A stretch of DNA of 33,873 nucleotides, taken from contig JAJRSP010000214.1 in NCBI GenBank assembly GCA_024278775.1, positions 1 through 33,873 of the forward strand, in the 5' to 3' direction. The position numbers and the translations under genes are program-made. Origin of the DNA: Planctomycetota bacterium (GTDB lineage: Bacteria; Planctomycetota; Phycisphaerae; UBA1845). Below, piece by piece: positions 7,165-15,294 of this stretch (positions are counted from its first letter, which is position 1; every line of letters starts with the position of its first letter). The notes under the pieces are model-generated. The model worked only from the letters and a program-made list of their open reading frames with translations. It did no database searches and was not told where the DNA came from.

Positions 7165-8022
7165 ATGTCACCTGCCAGGGCGCGACTCTTGATCGCCTGT
7201 CCCGACGGCCGTGGGATCATCGCCGCGGTGGCCGGATTCATCGCCGATCATCACGGCAACGTACTCGATGCAGAACAACACACGGACCCGACGTGTGGCC
7301 ATTTCTTTATGCGGGTGGAGATCGAGCTTGACGGCTTTGACCTGGACAGTGGCACCTTTGAGCCTGCGTGGACCCCTCTGGCGGAATCGCTGGAGATGCG
7401 ATGGCGTATGGATTGGGGGATGCGAAAGAAACGAATGGCGATGTTCCTGAGCCGCGAAACCCATTGTCTCAACGATTTACTCTGGAGATGGAAAACGGGT
7501 GAGCTGGAGGTCGAGGTGTCTTTTGTGGCGAGCAACCACAGGGACTGGCAGCGCGACGTCGAAGCGTTTGGTATACCGTTTCATTACCTCCCCGTTACCT
7601 CAGAGACCAAGTCGGCGCAGGAGGCTGAGCTGGTACGTTTGCTGGAAGCGGATGCGGTGGATTTTATCGTACTCGCCCGGTACATGCAGATTCTTTCACC
7701 GTCCTTCGTGGCTCGCTACCCGGAGCGTATCATCAACATTCACCACAGTTTCCTTCCGGCGTTTGCAGGACGAAAGCCCTATCATCAGGCGTTTGAACGG
7801 GGCGTCAAAATCATCGGTGCGACGAGTCACTACGTGACGGATGTGCTTGATGAGGGGCCGATTATCGCCCAGGCGACGCTCGAAGTGGGGCATCGAGATA
7901 CGGTCGAAGACCTGATTCGGAAAGGGCGCGATCTGGAACGAGTGGTGCTGGCTCGGGCTGTAAGATTGCATGTGCAGGACAAAATACTCGTTAGCGACCA
8001 TAAGACCGTCGTCTTCGAATAG
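7165..8022 (+). CDS. purU: Formyltetrahydrofolate deformylase
   Basis: Hydrolyses 10-formyl-tetrahydrofolate to formate and tetrahydrofolate, balancing the one-carbon pool and supplying formate for PurT-type purine synthesis. The 285 residues match the family length. There is an N-terminal ACT domain (about 5-85, with LIACPDGRGIIAAVAGFIADH) and a formyltransferase domain (about 90-280). The catalytic triad is visible: Asn191 and His193 in NIHHSFLPAF, and Asp229 in VLDEGPI. The ATG at 7165 is preceded by GAGG. The upstream gene ends 44 nt before it, so the two may be co-transcribed. Cytoplasmic. Secure call. Confidence 0.95.
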   Translation: MSPARARLLIACPDGRGIIAAVAGFIADHHGNVLDAEQHTDPTCGHFFMRVEIELDGFDLDSGTFEPAWTPLAESLEMRWRMDWGMRKKRMAMFLSRETHCLNDLLWRWKTGELEVEVSFVASNHRDWQRDVEAFGIPFHYLPVTSETKSAQEAELVRLLEADAVDFIVLARYMQILSPSFVARYPERIINIHHSFLPAFAGRKPYHQAFERGVKIIGATSHYVTDVLDEGPIIAQATLEVGHRDTVEDLIRKGRDLERVVLARAVRLHVQDKILVSDHKTVVFE

Positions 8023-8166
8023 TGCACTGCGGCGTGGGGGACATCATGTTTTCGTATGTACTCCAAGTGACCCTCCGGGGAACTCGCCAGCGTTGAACCC
8101 AATCGGTATACTTCGGGTTGTTGGATGTATGGCGGTTCATGACTAACGGTACGGGAGGTGTACGAT

Positions 8167-8643
8167 ATGCGAATGAGATCATCCGTGTGGCTGGCGGGGG
8201 TAGCCGCCGCGGTATTTGTGGGATTCGTAGCCTGGGATAATGTTCGAGGGGGGGAAGGTGCGGTAGGCGGTGGGGACGACGCGGCCATCCGAAAGACGGT
8301 CGATCTGTATTACCAGGGTGTGATTGGTGCGGATCGAAAGTCGATCGAGTTGGCGTGGGATGTGGTCTCCGGGGATATGAAGCATGTGCGGCATGTCGGC
8401 GGCGCAGATGCGATCACGGTGACACCGATTGGTACGGCCATCGATTGGTGGACGCGCGTCAAGGCGAAGCATTCGTCTTCAAAAGTGCTTTCTGTCGATA
8501 TCGTGGGCGGCAAAATGGCGACGGTCAAGTTTCAGTTCGTATATGACAAGTGGAACTACACCGAGTTTCTGACGCTGTTCAAGTTGTCCGGCTCGTGGAA
8601 AATTGTAAATAAGACCTATGTGAAAAAACTGGTGAAGCCGTAG
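8167..8643 (+). CDS. Exported NTF2-like (putative lumazine-binding type) protein
   Basis: A 158-residue secreted or membrane-anchored protein. There is an N-terminal signal or anchor (about 1-22, RMRSSVWLAGVAAAVFVGFVAW) followed by an NTF2-like cone fold: helix IRKTVDLYYQGVIGADRKSI, then beta strands with KVLSVDIVGGKMATVKFQF, WNYTEFLTLFKLSG and the closing WKIVNKTYVKK. The ending is typical of the Lumazine_bd_2/DUF4440 group. The start ATG at 8167 lies 8 nt after GGGAGG (8153-8158), better than the GTG inside that site. It converges with the ABC permease/CPBP gene (28-nt gap). It probably binds a small ligand or acts as an accessory domain; no specific function can be given. Confidence 0.75.
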   Translation: MRMRSSVWLAGVAAAVFVGFVAWDNVRGGEGAVGGGDDAAIRKTVDLYYQGVIGADRKSIELAWDVVSGDMKHVRHVGGADAITVTPIGTAIDWWTRVKAKHSSSKVLSVDIVGGKMATVKFQFVYDKWNYTEFLTLFKLSGSWKIVNKTYVKKLVKP

Positions 8644-8671
8644 CACGATCATCGAGTGACGGCGAGATCGG

Positions 8672-10813
8672 TTAGCCGACACGTTCTGTGGAGCCGGCGT
8701 GGGTGTCGGCGGTGTTGCGTGTCGGTAGGATCGCCAGAGCGATGCCGGCCAGGAAGATCGTGCAGCCAACCACGATGACGGGCATGGGTAGATGCGTCCA
8801 GGTTTCGTCGCTTTCGGGGATGCCTATTGATCGTCGCCAGTCTGGATGCAGGGCAGTGTATACACCAATGCTGTTGTGCAGCAAGTGCGCGATGATCGCC
8901 GGCAGGATGGAGCGGGAGTTCCAGCAGAGCAACGCGAGCAGCACGCCAAGCCCGGCCGTTACCGGAAAACGAAACAGAATAAAATGGAACACGCCGAACA
9001 TCGCGGCGGATGTGATGATGGCGGTCCATTTGCGTGAGGCCGAGGATAATCCGGATAGCAGCAACCCGCGAAACAGGAGCTCCTCGCAGATCGCCGGAAC
9101 GATAGCCAGCACTAGAATCGCCGTTCCCAGAGGCATGTCACCGACGGACGCCTGCATCATCGCGAAGTTTTTCAAAATGGCTTCCGGCGCGCCGATGAGC
9201 TTGGCCTGGCATACGTTCAGCTCCTCAGCAGGGATCCACGCGGTGAGGCCAATGATGACCGCCGCAAGGCAGTAGCGAGCCGACGGAAGACGAAGCGCGA
9301 ACGCGTCTCGGAGATCGACCCTCCAGTACATCACGACGGCGGCCGGCAAGAAGACAAAGAGCAGCGGCATGAGTCGAGCCGTGTCGGTGAACAGATCACC
9401 GGTATCCTCATCGACACTCGGAGAGAGGGCGGACTGCACGTAAAACCACGCGGGGAATAACAGCGCTATGACCAAGAGCGACATGGAGACGCTCGGTAAT
9501 CGAGACGGTTTGATGAGCACGCGGTTGAACACGCCCTTGAGCGAACCAGCGTCGGAGAACACCACGGACTCTCGTCCGAAGATGCCGGCGGCGACAGCGA
9601 CGGCTGCGGCGGCATAGAGTGTGGTGGAGAGCAGCACCATCGCGATAGACCCGAGGGGTACGGTCGCTCCGAGAAGAAACTCGCGAGAAAGAAGCACCAT
9701 GTTCCCGACGGGCATGACCAACATGATCCCGCTGAGTTGCGTGGCAGGCAGAGCCGCGATGCCCCCGGGAATCAAGACGGCCATGATGACCGGCGTGACA
9801 TAGTTTTGGGCTTCTTTGAAGGTTCGCGCGTAGCTGCATACGGCCATCATGATCGCGGACATCAGTACGGCAAAAGGGATCAAACTAAGCAAGATAAAAA
9901 GCATTTGTGTCAGCGGCAGGCTTCCGCCGGTCTGGGCGATAACTTTATCGAATCCGCCGAAATAGACCGTGGCCGTGACACTGGCGAGGTTGAGCGTGGC
10001 CCCCATGATAGCGACGGTCGTGACGACGAGAAACTTGCCGACCACCAGATCGATAATCGGTACGGGGCATACCATGAGCGATTCGAGTGTGCCGCGTTCA
10101 CGTTCACCGGCCGTAAGGTCAATCGCCGGATAGATCGCACCGGTAATGGTCATCAGCACGAGGATCAGCGGAAGGATTTGCCCCAGGATGGACGGCGGCG
10201 CGGAGAGGTTCGTTGTCGCCACGTCAAACGGTTTCAGGAACGTTTCGGGGAGTCGCTGCTGGCGGAGGCGTTCTTGCAGTAGGCGCTGGCTGACGCGAAC
10301 GATCATATCACGCACGCGGGCCGCTGCGAAATCACTGCGGACCTCCTCCGTGTCGGCCAGCAGGTCCACGTCGAGTGTCGCGCTGTAATCCTCCGGGTAG
10401 ACAAGCGACGAGCCGCCGAACACGACTCCGACGTTGACCCGCCTTTCTTGGATGGCGGCTTCAAGCTCCGCTCGCGAATCAAACACCCAGATCTTGGCAT
10501 CGCTTAATGGGCGGGGAGGGGCTGATGCTTTCTCGGGTGAGGGAGACGCGTCTTGCAGTTCTTCCGACAAGATCCGGTCACGTCCGATGAACTCTTGCAA
10601 CATACGTCGATGGTCGTCGTTGATGACGCCGATGCTGATCTCCTCTTGGGCCATGGCATCGGTCTGATATGTTACGGCCTGGATCGAGCCGAGCATCAAA
10701 AGCGGGTAAAGCACAATGGGGACGAGGATCATCGCGATGAGCGTGCGTCGATCGCGCATGATGTCGACCAGCTCCTTACCGTAGATCGTGTGAATGCGGT
10801 GGCGGGCACTCAT
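8672..10813 (-). CDS. ABC-2 permease fused to CPBP intramembrane metalloprotease
   Basis: A 713-residue two-part membrane protein. Residues about 1-440 are a NatB-like ABC-2 permease: first helix about 25-48, a long extracytoplasmic domain 50-205, and a helix bundle with the typical GERERGTLESLMVCPV motif (236-251). Residues about 440-700 are a CPBP (Abi/Rce1-like) protease domain with its three metal and catalytic motifs intact: EELLFR (577-582), FGVFH (606-610) and HLLHN (643-647). It overlaps the upstream ATPase gene by 4 nt (ATGA), so the pair form one transporter. Known relatives with the same fusion are annotated 'ABC transporter permease subunit/CPBP intramembrane protease'. The protease part may process an exported peptide or maturation partner; the substrate is unknown. 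Confidence 0.92.
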   Translation of the reverse strand: MSARHRIHTIYGKELVDIMRDRRTLIAMILVPIVLYPLLMLGSIQAVTYQTDAMAQEEISIGVINDDHRRMLQEFIGRDRILSEELQDASPSPEKASAPPRPLSDAKIWVFDSRAELEAAIQERRVNVGVVFGGSSLVYPEDYSATLDVDLLADTEEVRSDFAAARVRDMIVRVSQRLLQERLRQQRLPETFLKPFDVATTNLSAPPSILGQILPLILVLMTITGAIYPAIDLTAGERERGTLESLMVCPVPIIDLVVGKFLVVTTVAIMGATLNLASVTATVYFGGFDKVIAQTGGSLPLTQMLFILLSLIPFAVLMSAIMMAVCSYARTFKEAQNYVTPVIMAVLIPGGIAALPATQLSGIMLVMPVGNMVLLSREFLLGATVPLGSIAMVLLSTTLYAAAAVAVAAGIFGRESVVFSDAGSLKGVFNRVLIKPSRLPSVSMSLLVIALLFPAWFYVQSALSPSVDEDTGDLFTDTARLMPLLFVFLPAAVVMYWRVDLRDAFALRLPSARYCLAAVIIGLTAWIPAEELNVCQAKLIGAPEAILKNFAMMQASVGDMPLGTAILVLAIVPAICEELLFRGLLLSGLSSASRKWTAIITSAAMFGVFHFILFRFPVTAGLGVLLALLCWNSRSILPAIIAHLLHNSIGVYTALHPDWRRSIGIPESDETWTHLPMPVIVVGCTIFLAGIALAILPTRNTADTHAGSTERVG

Positions 10814-11574
10814 GAGACCAGCGTCTCCACCTGCTCATCGGCGTGAATGATTTTGAGGAAAATATCGCTCAGGCGTTGCTGCCCACTTTGCGATCGCAGC
10901 GATTCGAGTGTGCCCTCGGCGACGAGGGCACCATCGTGGAGCAGGCCGATGTGGTCACACATATCCTCCGCCTCGTCGAGATAGTGGGTGGAGAGGATGA
11001 TGGTTTTTCCGGCGTCGCGTTGCCGGCGGATGTATTCGAGGATGACCCGGTTACTGAGCACGTCGAGCCCGAGCGTCGGTTCATCCATAATCAGAATCGG
11101 CGGGTCCGCGACCAGGGCTCGGGCAATGTTGACCCGCTGTTTCTGCCCCGTGGAGAGCGCCCCGCATCGAAGATCGGCAAAGCTGCCGATACCGAGAAGG
11201 TCGATCAGCTCGCGGGCCCGTTCGGCGGCCGCAACGTTTTTTCGACCGTGGAGCTGTCCGAAGTAGGTCAATAGCTCCCGCGCGGTGAGCCGCTGGTAAA
11301 GCCCCGTGTTGGCCGTCAAGAAGCCGAGGATACGCTTGACCTCCGTCGGCTGATCTGAGACATCGAACCCGCCGAGCCGGGCCGTACCGCTCGTGGGAGC
11401 CATTAGGCCGCTGAGGAGCCGCAGCGTGGTGGTCTTACCGGCTCCGTTGGGACCGAGCAGCCCGTAGATCTGCCCTGCACCGACGGAAAAGCTCAACCCG
11501 TCGACGGCGCGTTTCTCCACGCCCTCCGGTGTCGGAAACACTTTTACCAGATTGTCGGCCACGACCACATCCAT
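10810..11574 (-). CDS. NatA-type ABC transporter ATP-binding protein
   Basis: ATPase partner of the permease/CPBP fusion that follows with a 4-nt overlap. The 254 residues have Walker A GPNGAGKTT (41-49), signature LSTGQKQRV (140-148), Walker B ILIMDEP (160-166) and switch His197 in LSTHYLDEAED. This is close to the NatA (sodium or antibiotic efflux) group. There is no Shine-Dalgarno sequence before the ATG, but TAGAAT lies 10-15 nt upstream, compatible with a near-leaderless mRNA. It is divergent from fumC across 177 nt. The substrate cannot be read. Confidence 0.93.
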   Translation of the reverse strand: MDVVVADNLVKVFPTPEGVEKRAVDGLSFSVGAGQIYGLLGPNGAGKTTTLRLLSGLMAPTSGTARLGGFDVSDQPTEVKRILGFLTANTGLYQRLTARELLTYFGQLHGRKNVAAAERARELIDLLGIGSFADLRCGALSTGQKQRVNIARALVADPPILIMDEPTLGLDVLSNRVILEYIRRQRDAGKTIILSTHYLDEAEDMCDHIGLLHDGALVAEGTLESLRSQSGQQRLSDIFLKIIHADEQVETLVS

Positions 11575-11583
11575 GTGACGGGG

Positions 11584-11589
11584 ATTCTA
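11584..11589 (-). promoter_or_regulatory. -10 hexamer just upstream of the NatA-type ATPase
   Basis: TAGAAT on the minus strand ends 10 nt before the ATG, so transcription would begin within a few bases of the start codon. The -35 match is poor (CTGTCG at 17 nt). No ribosome binding site is visible. Suggestive only. Confidence 0.3.
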
Positions 11590-11736
11590 CCGCTTGATCG
11601 CCCCGGCGACAGTCGCGACGCTACGGCTTTTGCGAAATTGTTGGCACCTGACGTGCTACCCAGTTTCCGAATAGTACGTTAGAGTTCCGATGGGCGTTCA
11701 CGATGGCCCGATGACCGACAGAAACTCACAACACCG

Positions 11737-11743
11737 AAGGAGG
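11737..11743 (+). promoter_or_regulatory. Strong ribosome binding site of fumC
   Basis: AAGGAGG, 8 nt before the ATG at 11752. It is the clearest Shine-Dalgarno sequence in the window and contrasts with many neighbours that have weak or none. Confidence 0.7.
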
Positions 11744-11751
11744 TTCCCCCA

Positions 11752-13146
11752 ATGAGCGGTGAGACACGAATTGAAAAGGATAGCATGGGCGAAATGACCG
11801 TGCCGAGCGGTGCCTACTGGGGCGCGCAGACCCAGCGGGCTGTGGAGAACTTTCCGATCAGCGGCTATCGGTTTGGCCGCCGTTTCATCAGGGCGCTCGG
11901 GTTGATTAAACAATCTGCCGCCAAGGTCAATCTCGATCTTGGCAAGCTCGACCCGGAACGGTCCGGCTATATTGTGAAGGCGGCGCAGGATGTGATCGAC
12001 GGCAAGCTGGACGATCAGTTCGTGCTCGACATTTATCAGACCGGTTCCGGTACGTCGAGCAACATGAACACCAATGAGGTGATTAGCAATCGGGCGATTG
12101 AGATCGCCGGCGGTACGATCGGCTCGCGTGAACCGGTCCACCCCAACGATCACGTCAACATGGGGCAGTCTTCGAACGATGTGATTCCGACGGCCATCCA
12201 TGTATCCGCGGCCGACGCGATTACCAACGACTTGATCCCTGCGCTCGAGCACCTCCACGGTGCGTTAGCGAAAAAAGCGGTTGAGTTTGACACGATCGTC
12301 AAGATCGGACGGACGCATCTTCAGGATGCCACGCCCGCACGCTTGGGGCAGGAGTTTTCCGGATACGCGCGTCAGGCTGAGCTCGCGGCGATGCGATCGA
12401 CCAAGGCCGTGCGAGCGTTGCGTGAACTGCCCATCGGTGGAACGGCCGTGGGTTCCGGTATCAATACGCATCCCGAGTTCGGTGCGCGTATGGCCGATAC
12501 GCTCTCAAAAGCGACGGGTATCGAGTTCGTCGAGGCGGCGAATCACTTCGAGGCCCAAGCCGCCAAGGACGCCGTCTGCGAGGTGAGAGGGCAGATGAAA
12601 ACCATCGCGATCAGCCTCAACAAAATCGGCAACGACATCCGCCTGCTGGGTAGCGGACCGCGATGCGGCATCGGTGAGCTGAGCATCCCCGCGGTACAGC
12701 CCGGCAGCAGCATCATGCCCGGTAAGGTAAACCCGGTGATGAGCGAGATGGTGGCTCAGGTGGCCGCTCAGGTGATCGGTAACGACGCCGCCATTACCCA
12801 CGGCTGCCGCGAGAGTTACTTTGAGCTTAACATCGGCATGCCGGTGATGGCGCACAACCTTCTGGAGTCGGTACGGCTGTTGGCATCGGCGGCTCGCGCG
12901 TTCGCGGACAAATGCGTCTCCGGTATTGGTGCCAATGAGGCTCGCTGCAAGGAGTTGATCGAGGGTTCGTTGGCGATGTGTACCAGCCTCGCCCCATTGA
13001 TCGGCTATGACAAAGCCGCGGCCATCGCCAAGGAAGCATTCAGGAAGGGCAAGACTGTCCGCGAGGTCGCGCGCGAACAGAAAGTCCTCTCCGACGAAGA
13101 ACTGGACAAGGCACTCGATCCGATGTCGATGACAAAGCCCGGGTAG
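11752..13146 (+). CDS. fumC: Class II fumarate hydratase
   Basis: Converts fumarate and water to L-malate in the citric acid cycle; an iron-independent cytoplasmic homotetramer. The 464 residues are the usual class II length. Visible signatures: TGSGTSSNMNTNE (97-109), GQSSNDVIPTA (138-148), GRTHLQDATP with His189, and the superfamily loop GSSIMPGKVN (318-327) carrying the catalytic Ser and Lys325/Asn327. The NPVMSEMV sequence after the loop resembles the actinobacterial fumarase form more than that of E. coli FumC. Aspartate ammonia-lyase is the main alternative; the overall sequence fits fumarase better. The gene has a strong ribosome binding site and is divergent from the NatA-type ATPase. 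Confidence 0.93.
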   Translation: MSGETRIEKDSMGEMTVPSGAYWGAQTQRAVENFPISGYRFGRRFIRALGLIKQSAAKVNLDLGKLDPERSGYIVKAAQDVIDGKLDDQFVLDIYQTGSGTSSNMNTNEVISNRAIEIAGGTIGSREPVHPNDHVNMGQSSNDVIPTAIHVSAADAITNDLIPALEHLHGALAKKAVEFDTIVKIGRTHLQDATPARLGQEFSGYARQAELAAMRSTKAVRALRELPIGGTAVGSGINTHPEFGARMADTLSKATGIEFVEAANHFEAQAAKDAVCEVRGQMKTIAISLNKIGNDIRLLGSGPRCGIGELSIPAVQPGSSIMPGKVNPVMSEMVAQVAAQVIGNDAAITHGCRESYFELNIGMPVMAHNLLESVRLLASAARAFADKCVSGIGANEARCKELIEGSLAMCTSLAPLIGYDKAAAIAKEAFRKGKTVREVAREQKVLSDEELDKALDPMSMTKPG

Positions 13147-13194
13147 TTTTCGGCTCACGGATTAGTTGTATTTGGTGGGCGGGGAGTGGTAGCC

Positions 13195-14376
13195 ATGAGA
13201 TTGAATCGGTGTGCGGTATTGGTCACTGGCTTCGTGGGGCTGGCCTGTTTCGGCGGGGAGGTGACTCGGGCCGAAGAGAAAGCTCCGGTGGTGCGCGATT
13301 TATCCGTGCTGCTCGAAAAGGGACGCCGCAGGGAAGGGTTTCCGGCCGTTGCCGCTGTAGTCGTGAGGAGTGACGGCATCGTCGCACAGGGCGTGACCGG
13401 CGTCAGAAAGCTCGGCGATGCGACACTCGCAGCTAGAGGTGATCGTTGGCATCTGGGGTCATGCACCAAGGCGATCACGGCCACGATGATTGGCGTACTT
13501 GTGGAGCGGGGCGAACTCTCCTGGGATACAACGATTGCCAGTGCGTTTCCCAATCTGGGAAGGACGACTCGTGAGGCCTATGCTGATGTGACGATAGAAA
13601 TGCTGCTTCAACACCGGGGGCGCATCAGCGCGGAACCCAATGTCCCGGGCCTGTGGGATAGGCTCTGGATGCGTAAGGGTACGCCGGTACAGGAGCGGCG
13701 TTTGATGACACGTCCCGTGTTGTCGCAGGAGCCGGTGATTCCGCGGGGGCGTTTCGTCTATTCAAACTTTGGTTACGGCATTGCCGGGCACATGGCCGAG
13801 ACCATCACTGGAAAACCCTGGGAGCAACTCGTTCGCGAGTTGGTGTTTGAACCGTTGGGTATGAAGTCGGCCGGGTTTGGTGTGCCCTGGGCGGACGAAC
13901 CGCCGACCGACCCCTGGCCTCACAAGGCTGATGGGACCGTGATTACGCCGGGTCCAATGGCCGACAATCCGCCGTCCATCGGACCGGCCGGGAGCATCCA
14001 TGCGTCGATCGAAGACTGGGCAAAGTTCATCAGGGTGCATCTTCAGGGGGCACGCGGGGAAGACACTTCGTTGTTGAAAGCGTCGACGTTCAAGCGGCTG
14101 CATGCGGGCAAGCCGTCCGGGATTGGTGAGGCGTATGCGATGGGTTGGAAAGTGCTGAAGCGCCCGTGGGCTGCCAAACGCGGCACACACAAACCTGGGC
14201 CTTGTTTGCACCATACCGGATCCAATAATTCGTGGTATGCGTCCGTGTGGATCGCTCCGGAACGAGACTTCGCCATACTTGTGACAACCAACATGGGCGG
14301 AGATGGCGTATTCCCCAAGGTCGATCGCATCGTCTCGGATGTAGGTCAGGATTACACGAAGACACTGCGTAGATAG
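13195..14376 (+). CDS. Secreted serine beta-lactamase-like hydrolase
   Basis: Class C beta-lactamase / penicillin-binding-protein-like serine hydrolase of 393 residues, exported by a signal peptide (about 1-26, RLNRCAVLVTGFVGLACFGG, ending near TRAEE). The catalytic motifs are intact: SCTK (Ser89, Lys92), YSN (189-191) and HTG (340-342). Such proteins are usually esterases, D-amino-acid peptidases or peptidoglycan-linked hydrolases, not antibiotic resistance enzymes. The ATG at 13195 is chosen because GGGGAG (13181-13186) lies 8 nt upstream; a GTG at 13186 overlaps that site. It is 48 nt downstream of fumC and may be read through from it. The substrate is unknown. Confidence 0.88.
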   Translation: MRLNRCAVLVTGFVGLACFGGEVTRAEEKAPVVRDLSVLLEKGRRREGFPAVAAVVVRSDGIVAQGVTGVRKLGDATLAARGDRWHLGSCTKAITATMIGVLVERGELSWDTTIASAFPNLGRTTREAYADVTIEMLLQHRGRISAEPNVPGLWDRLWMRKGTPVQERRLMTRPVLSQEPVIPRGRFVYSNFGYGIAGHMAETITGKPWEQLVRELVFEPLGMKSAGFGVPWADEPPTDPWPHKADGTVITPGPMADNPPSIGPAGSIHASIEDWAKFIRVHLQGARGEDTSLLKASTFKRLHAGKPSGIGEAYAMGWKVLKRPWAAKRGTHKPGPCLHHTGSNNSWYASVWIAPERDFAILVTTNMGGDGVFPKVDRIVSDVGQDYTKTLRR

Positions 14377-14398
14377 AGGACTCCTCGTCCACCTTCAG

Positions 14399-15253
14399 TT
14401 ATCGCGGTAAGCGAGAAGACAGGGGCCACAGCACCCACGCCCAGCTTGAGTGGATAAGGAACACGATCAGCAGGAACGTGGTGGTGGCGTAGTCGGGGGA
14501 AACCGCATCGAGCCGGGACCATAAGAACAGTCCGGCCACGCTGCCAAAGGCCGAAAGGAACAGCATGGCCGCAGCCAATCGAGCCAGACCCCGTAATCGT
14601 CCCGACACGGCGAGACCCACGCAAAAGAACACTGCCCCTAATCCCGCCATCCCACAGCGTAGATGAGCTGTCGGATATTTCATGCCATACTTGCTTAGAG
14701 TGGCGTAAATCACCAATACCATGCCCAACAGAGCACATGCGGTCAGTATTTTTCCGGTTTGGCGAAACGACTCACCCCGCCAGCGCCCGATTAGCGATCC
14801 CGATGACAACGTGAGCGCACACGTGGCGAGGGTGGCTAGCGTGAGCCATGCATAAGCAGCCCCCCAGAGTTGCATCGTGTGGCTATCGATGGTGGCCGGT
14901 TTGCTGACCTTCGGTGGGACGGCGACGGGCTTGGATGCCGGTACGCTTCGTTTGTCGGGACGGACGTTCTTCGTTGCTTTTTTGGCCGCTGTGTTGGGAC
15001 CAAGCATTTGGGAGAACAACTCAAGATCAACACCGGGGATGGTGCTGTGCATGATCAAATGGGGTCCGAGTAGATCGCGGTCTACACGCCACCAGGTACC
15101 GTAGCAGAGGCCGCCGGCGACGATTGCATTGATGAGACCCAGTGCAAGCCATCGTGTTCGTGCGACGCCGGTACGCGAGGTGCCCGCGCCGCGCTGACCG
15201 CGCCCGGCCGAGGCATCGTAGATGACTTTGACTTCCAGTGGGGCCGATGTCAT
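14399..15253 (-). CDS. Hypothetical six-helix membrane protein
   Basis: A 284-residue inner-membrane protein not assigned to a family. It has a basic, Gly-rich cytoplasmic N-terminus, one helix about 34-52 (WLALGLINAIVAGGLCYGTW), a periplasmic segment of about 70 residues rich in Lys and Pro (KPVAVPPKVSKPATID), then five more helices (about 128-155, 167-186, 193-215, 220-243 and 250-275). The start follows AAGGGAAAG. It is the last gene of an operon with two M16 peptidases (41-nt gap), so it may anchor or assist them; that is inference. It converges with the serine hydrolase gene with a 22-nt gap. Confidence 0.75.
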   Translation of the reverse strand: MTSAPLEVKVIYDASAGRGQRGAGTSRTGVARTRWLALGLINAIVAGGLCYGTWWRVDRDLLGPHLIMHSTIPGVDLELFSQMLGPNTAAKKATKNVRPDKRSVPASKPVAVPPKVSKPATIDSHTMQLWGAAYAWLTLATLATCALTLSSGSLIGRWRGESFRQTGKILTACALLGMVLVIYATLSKYGMKYPTAHLRCGMAGLGAVFFCVGLAVSGRLRGLARLAAAMLFLSAFGSVAGLFLWSRLDAVSPDYATTTFLLIVFLIHSSWAWVLWPLSSRLPR

Positions 15254-15294
15254 AACGTCGTCTTTCCCTTTTCGCTTGATTCTCTCATGTGCGG

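Noticed and set aside
8041..8075. Possible third copy of the dispersed element (ACGAAAAC on the minus strand)
   Set aside because: Only the short ACGAAAAC stretch matches; the ATG core and the GCAAAGTCC end are missing.
11752..13146. Aspartate ammonia-lyase
   Set aside because: It shares the GSSIMPGKVN loop, but the rest, including the NPVMSEMV and THLQDATP contexts, fits class II fumarase better.
12505..13158. 217-codon frame opposite fumC
   Set aside because: Antisense to a well-defined fumarase gene with no protein features.
13195..14376. Antibiotic-resistance beta-lactamase
   Set aside because: The SxxK, YxN and HTG motifs are shared by many esterases and peptidases of this superfamily; nothing points to a resistance enzyme or a mobile context.
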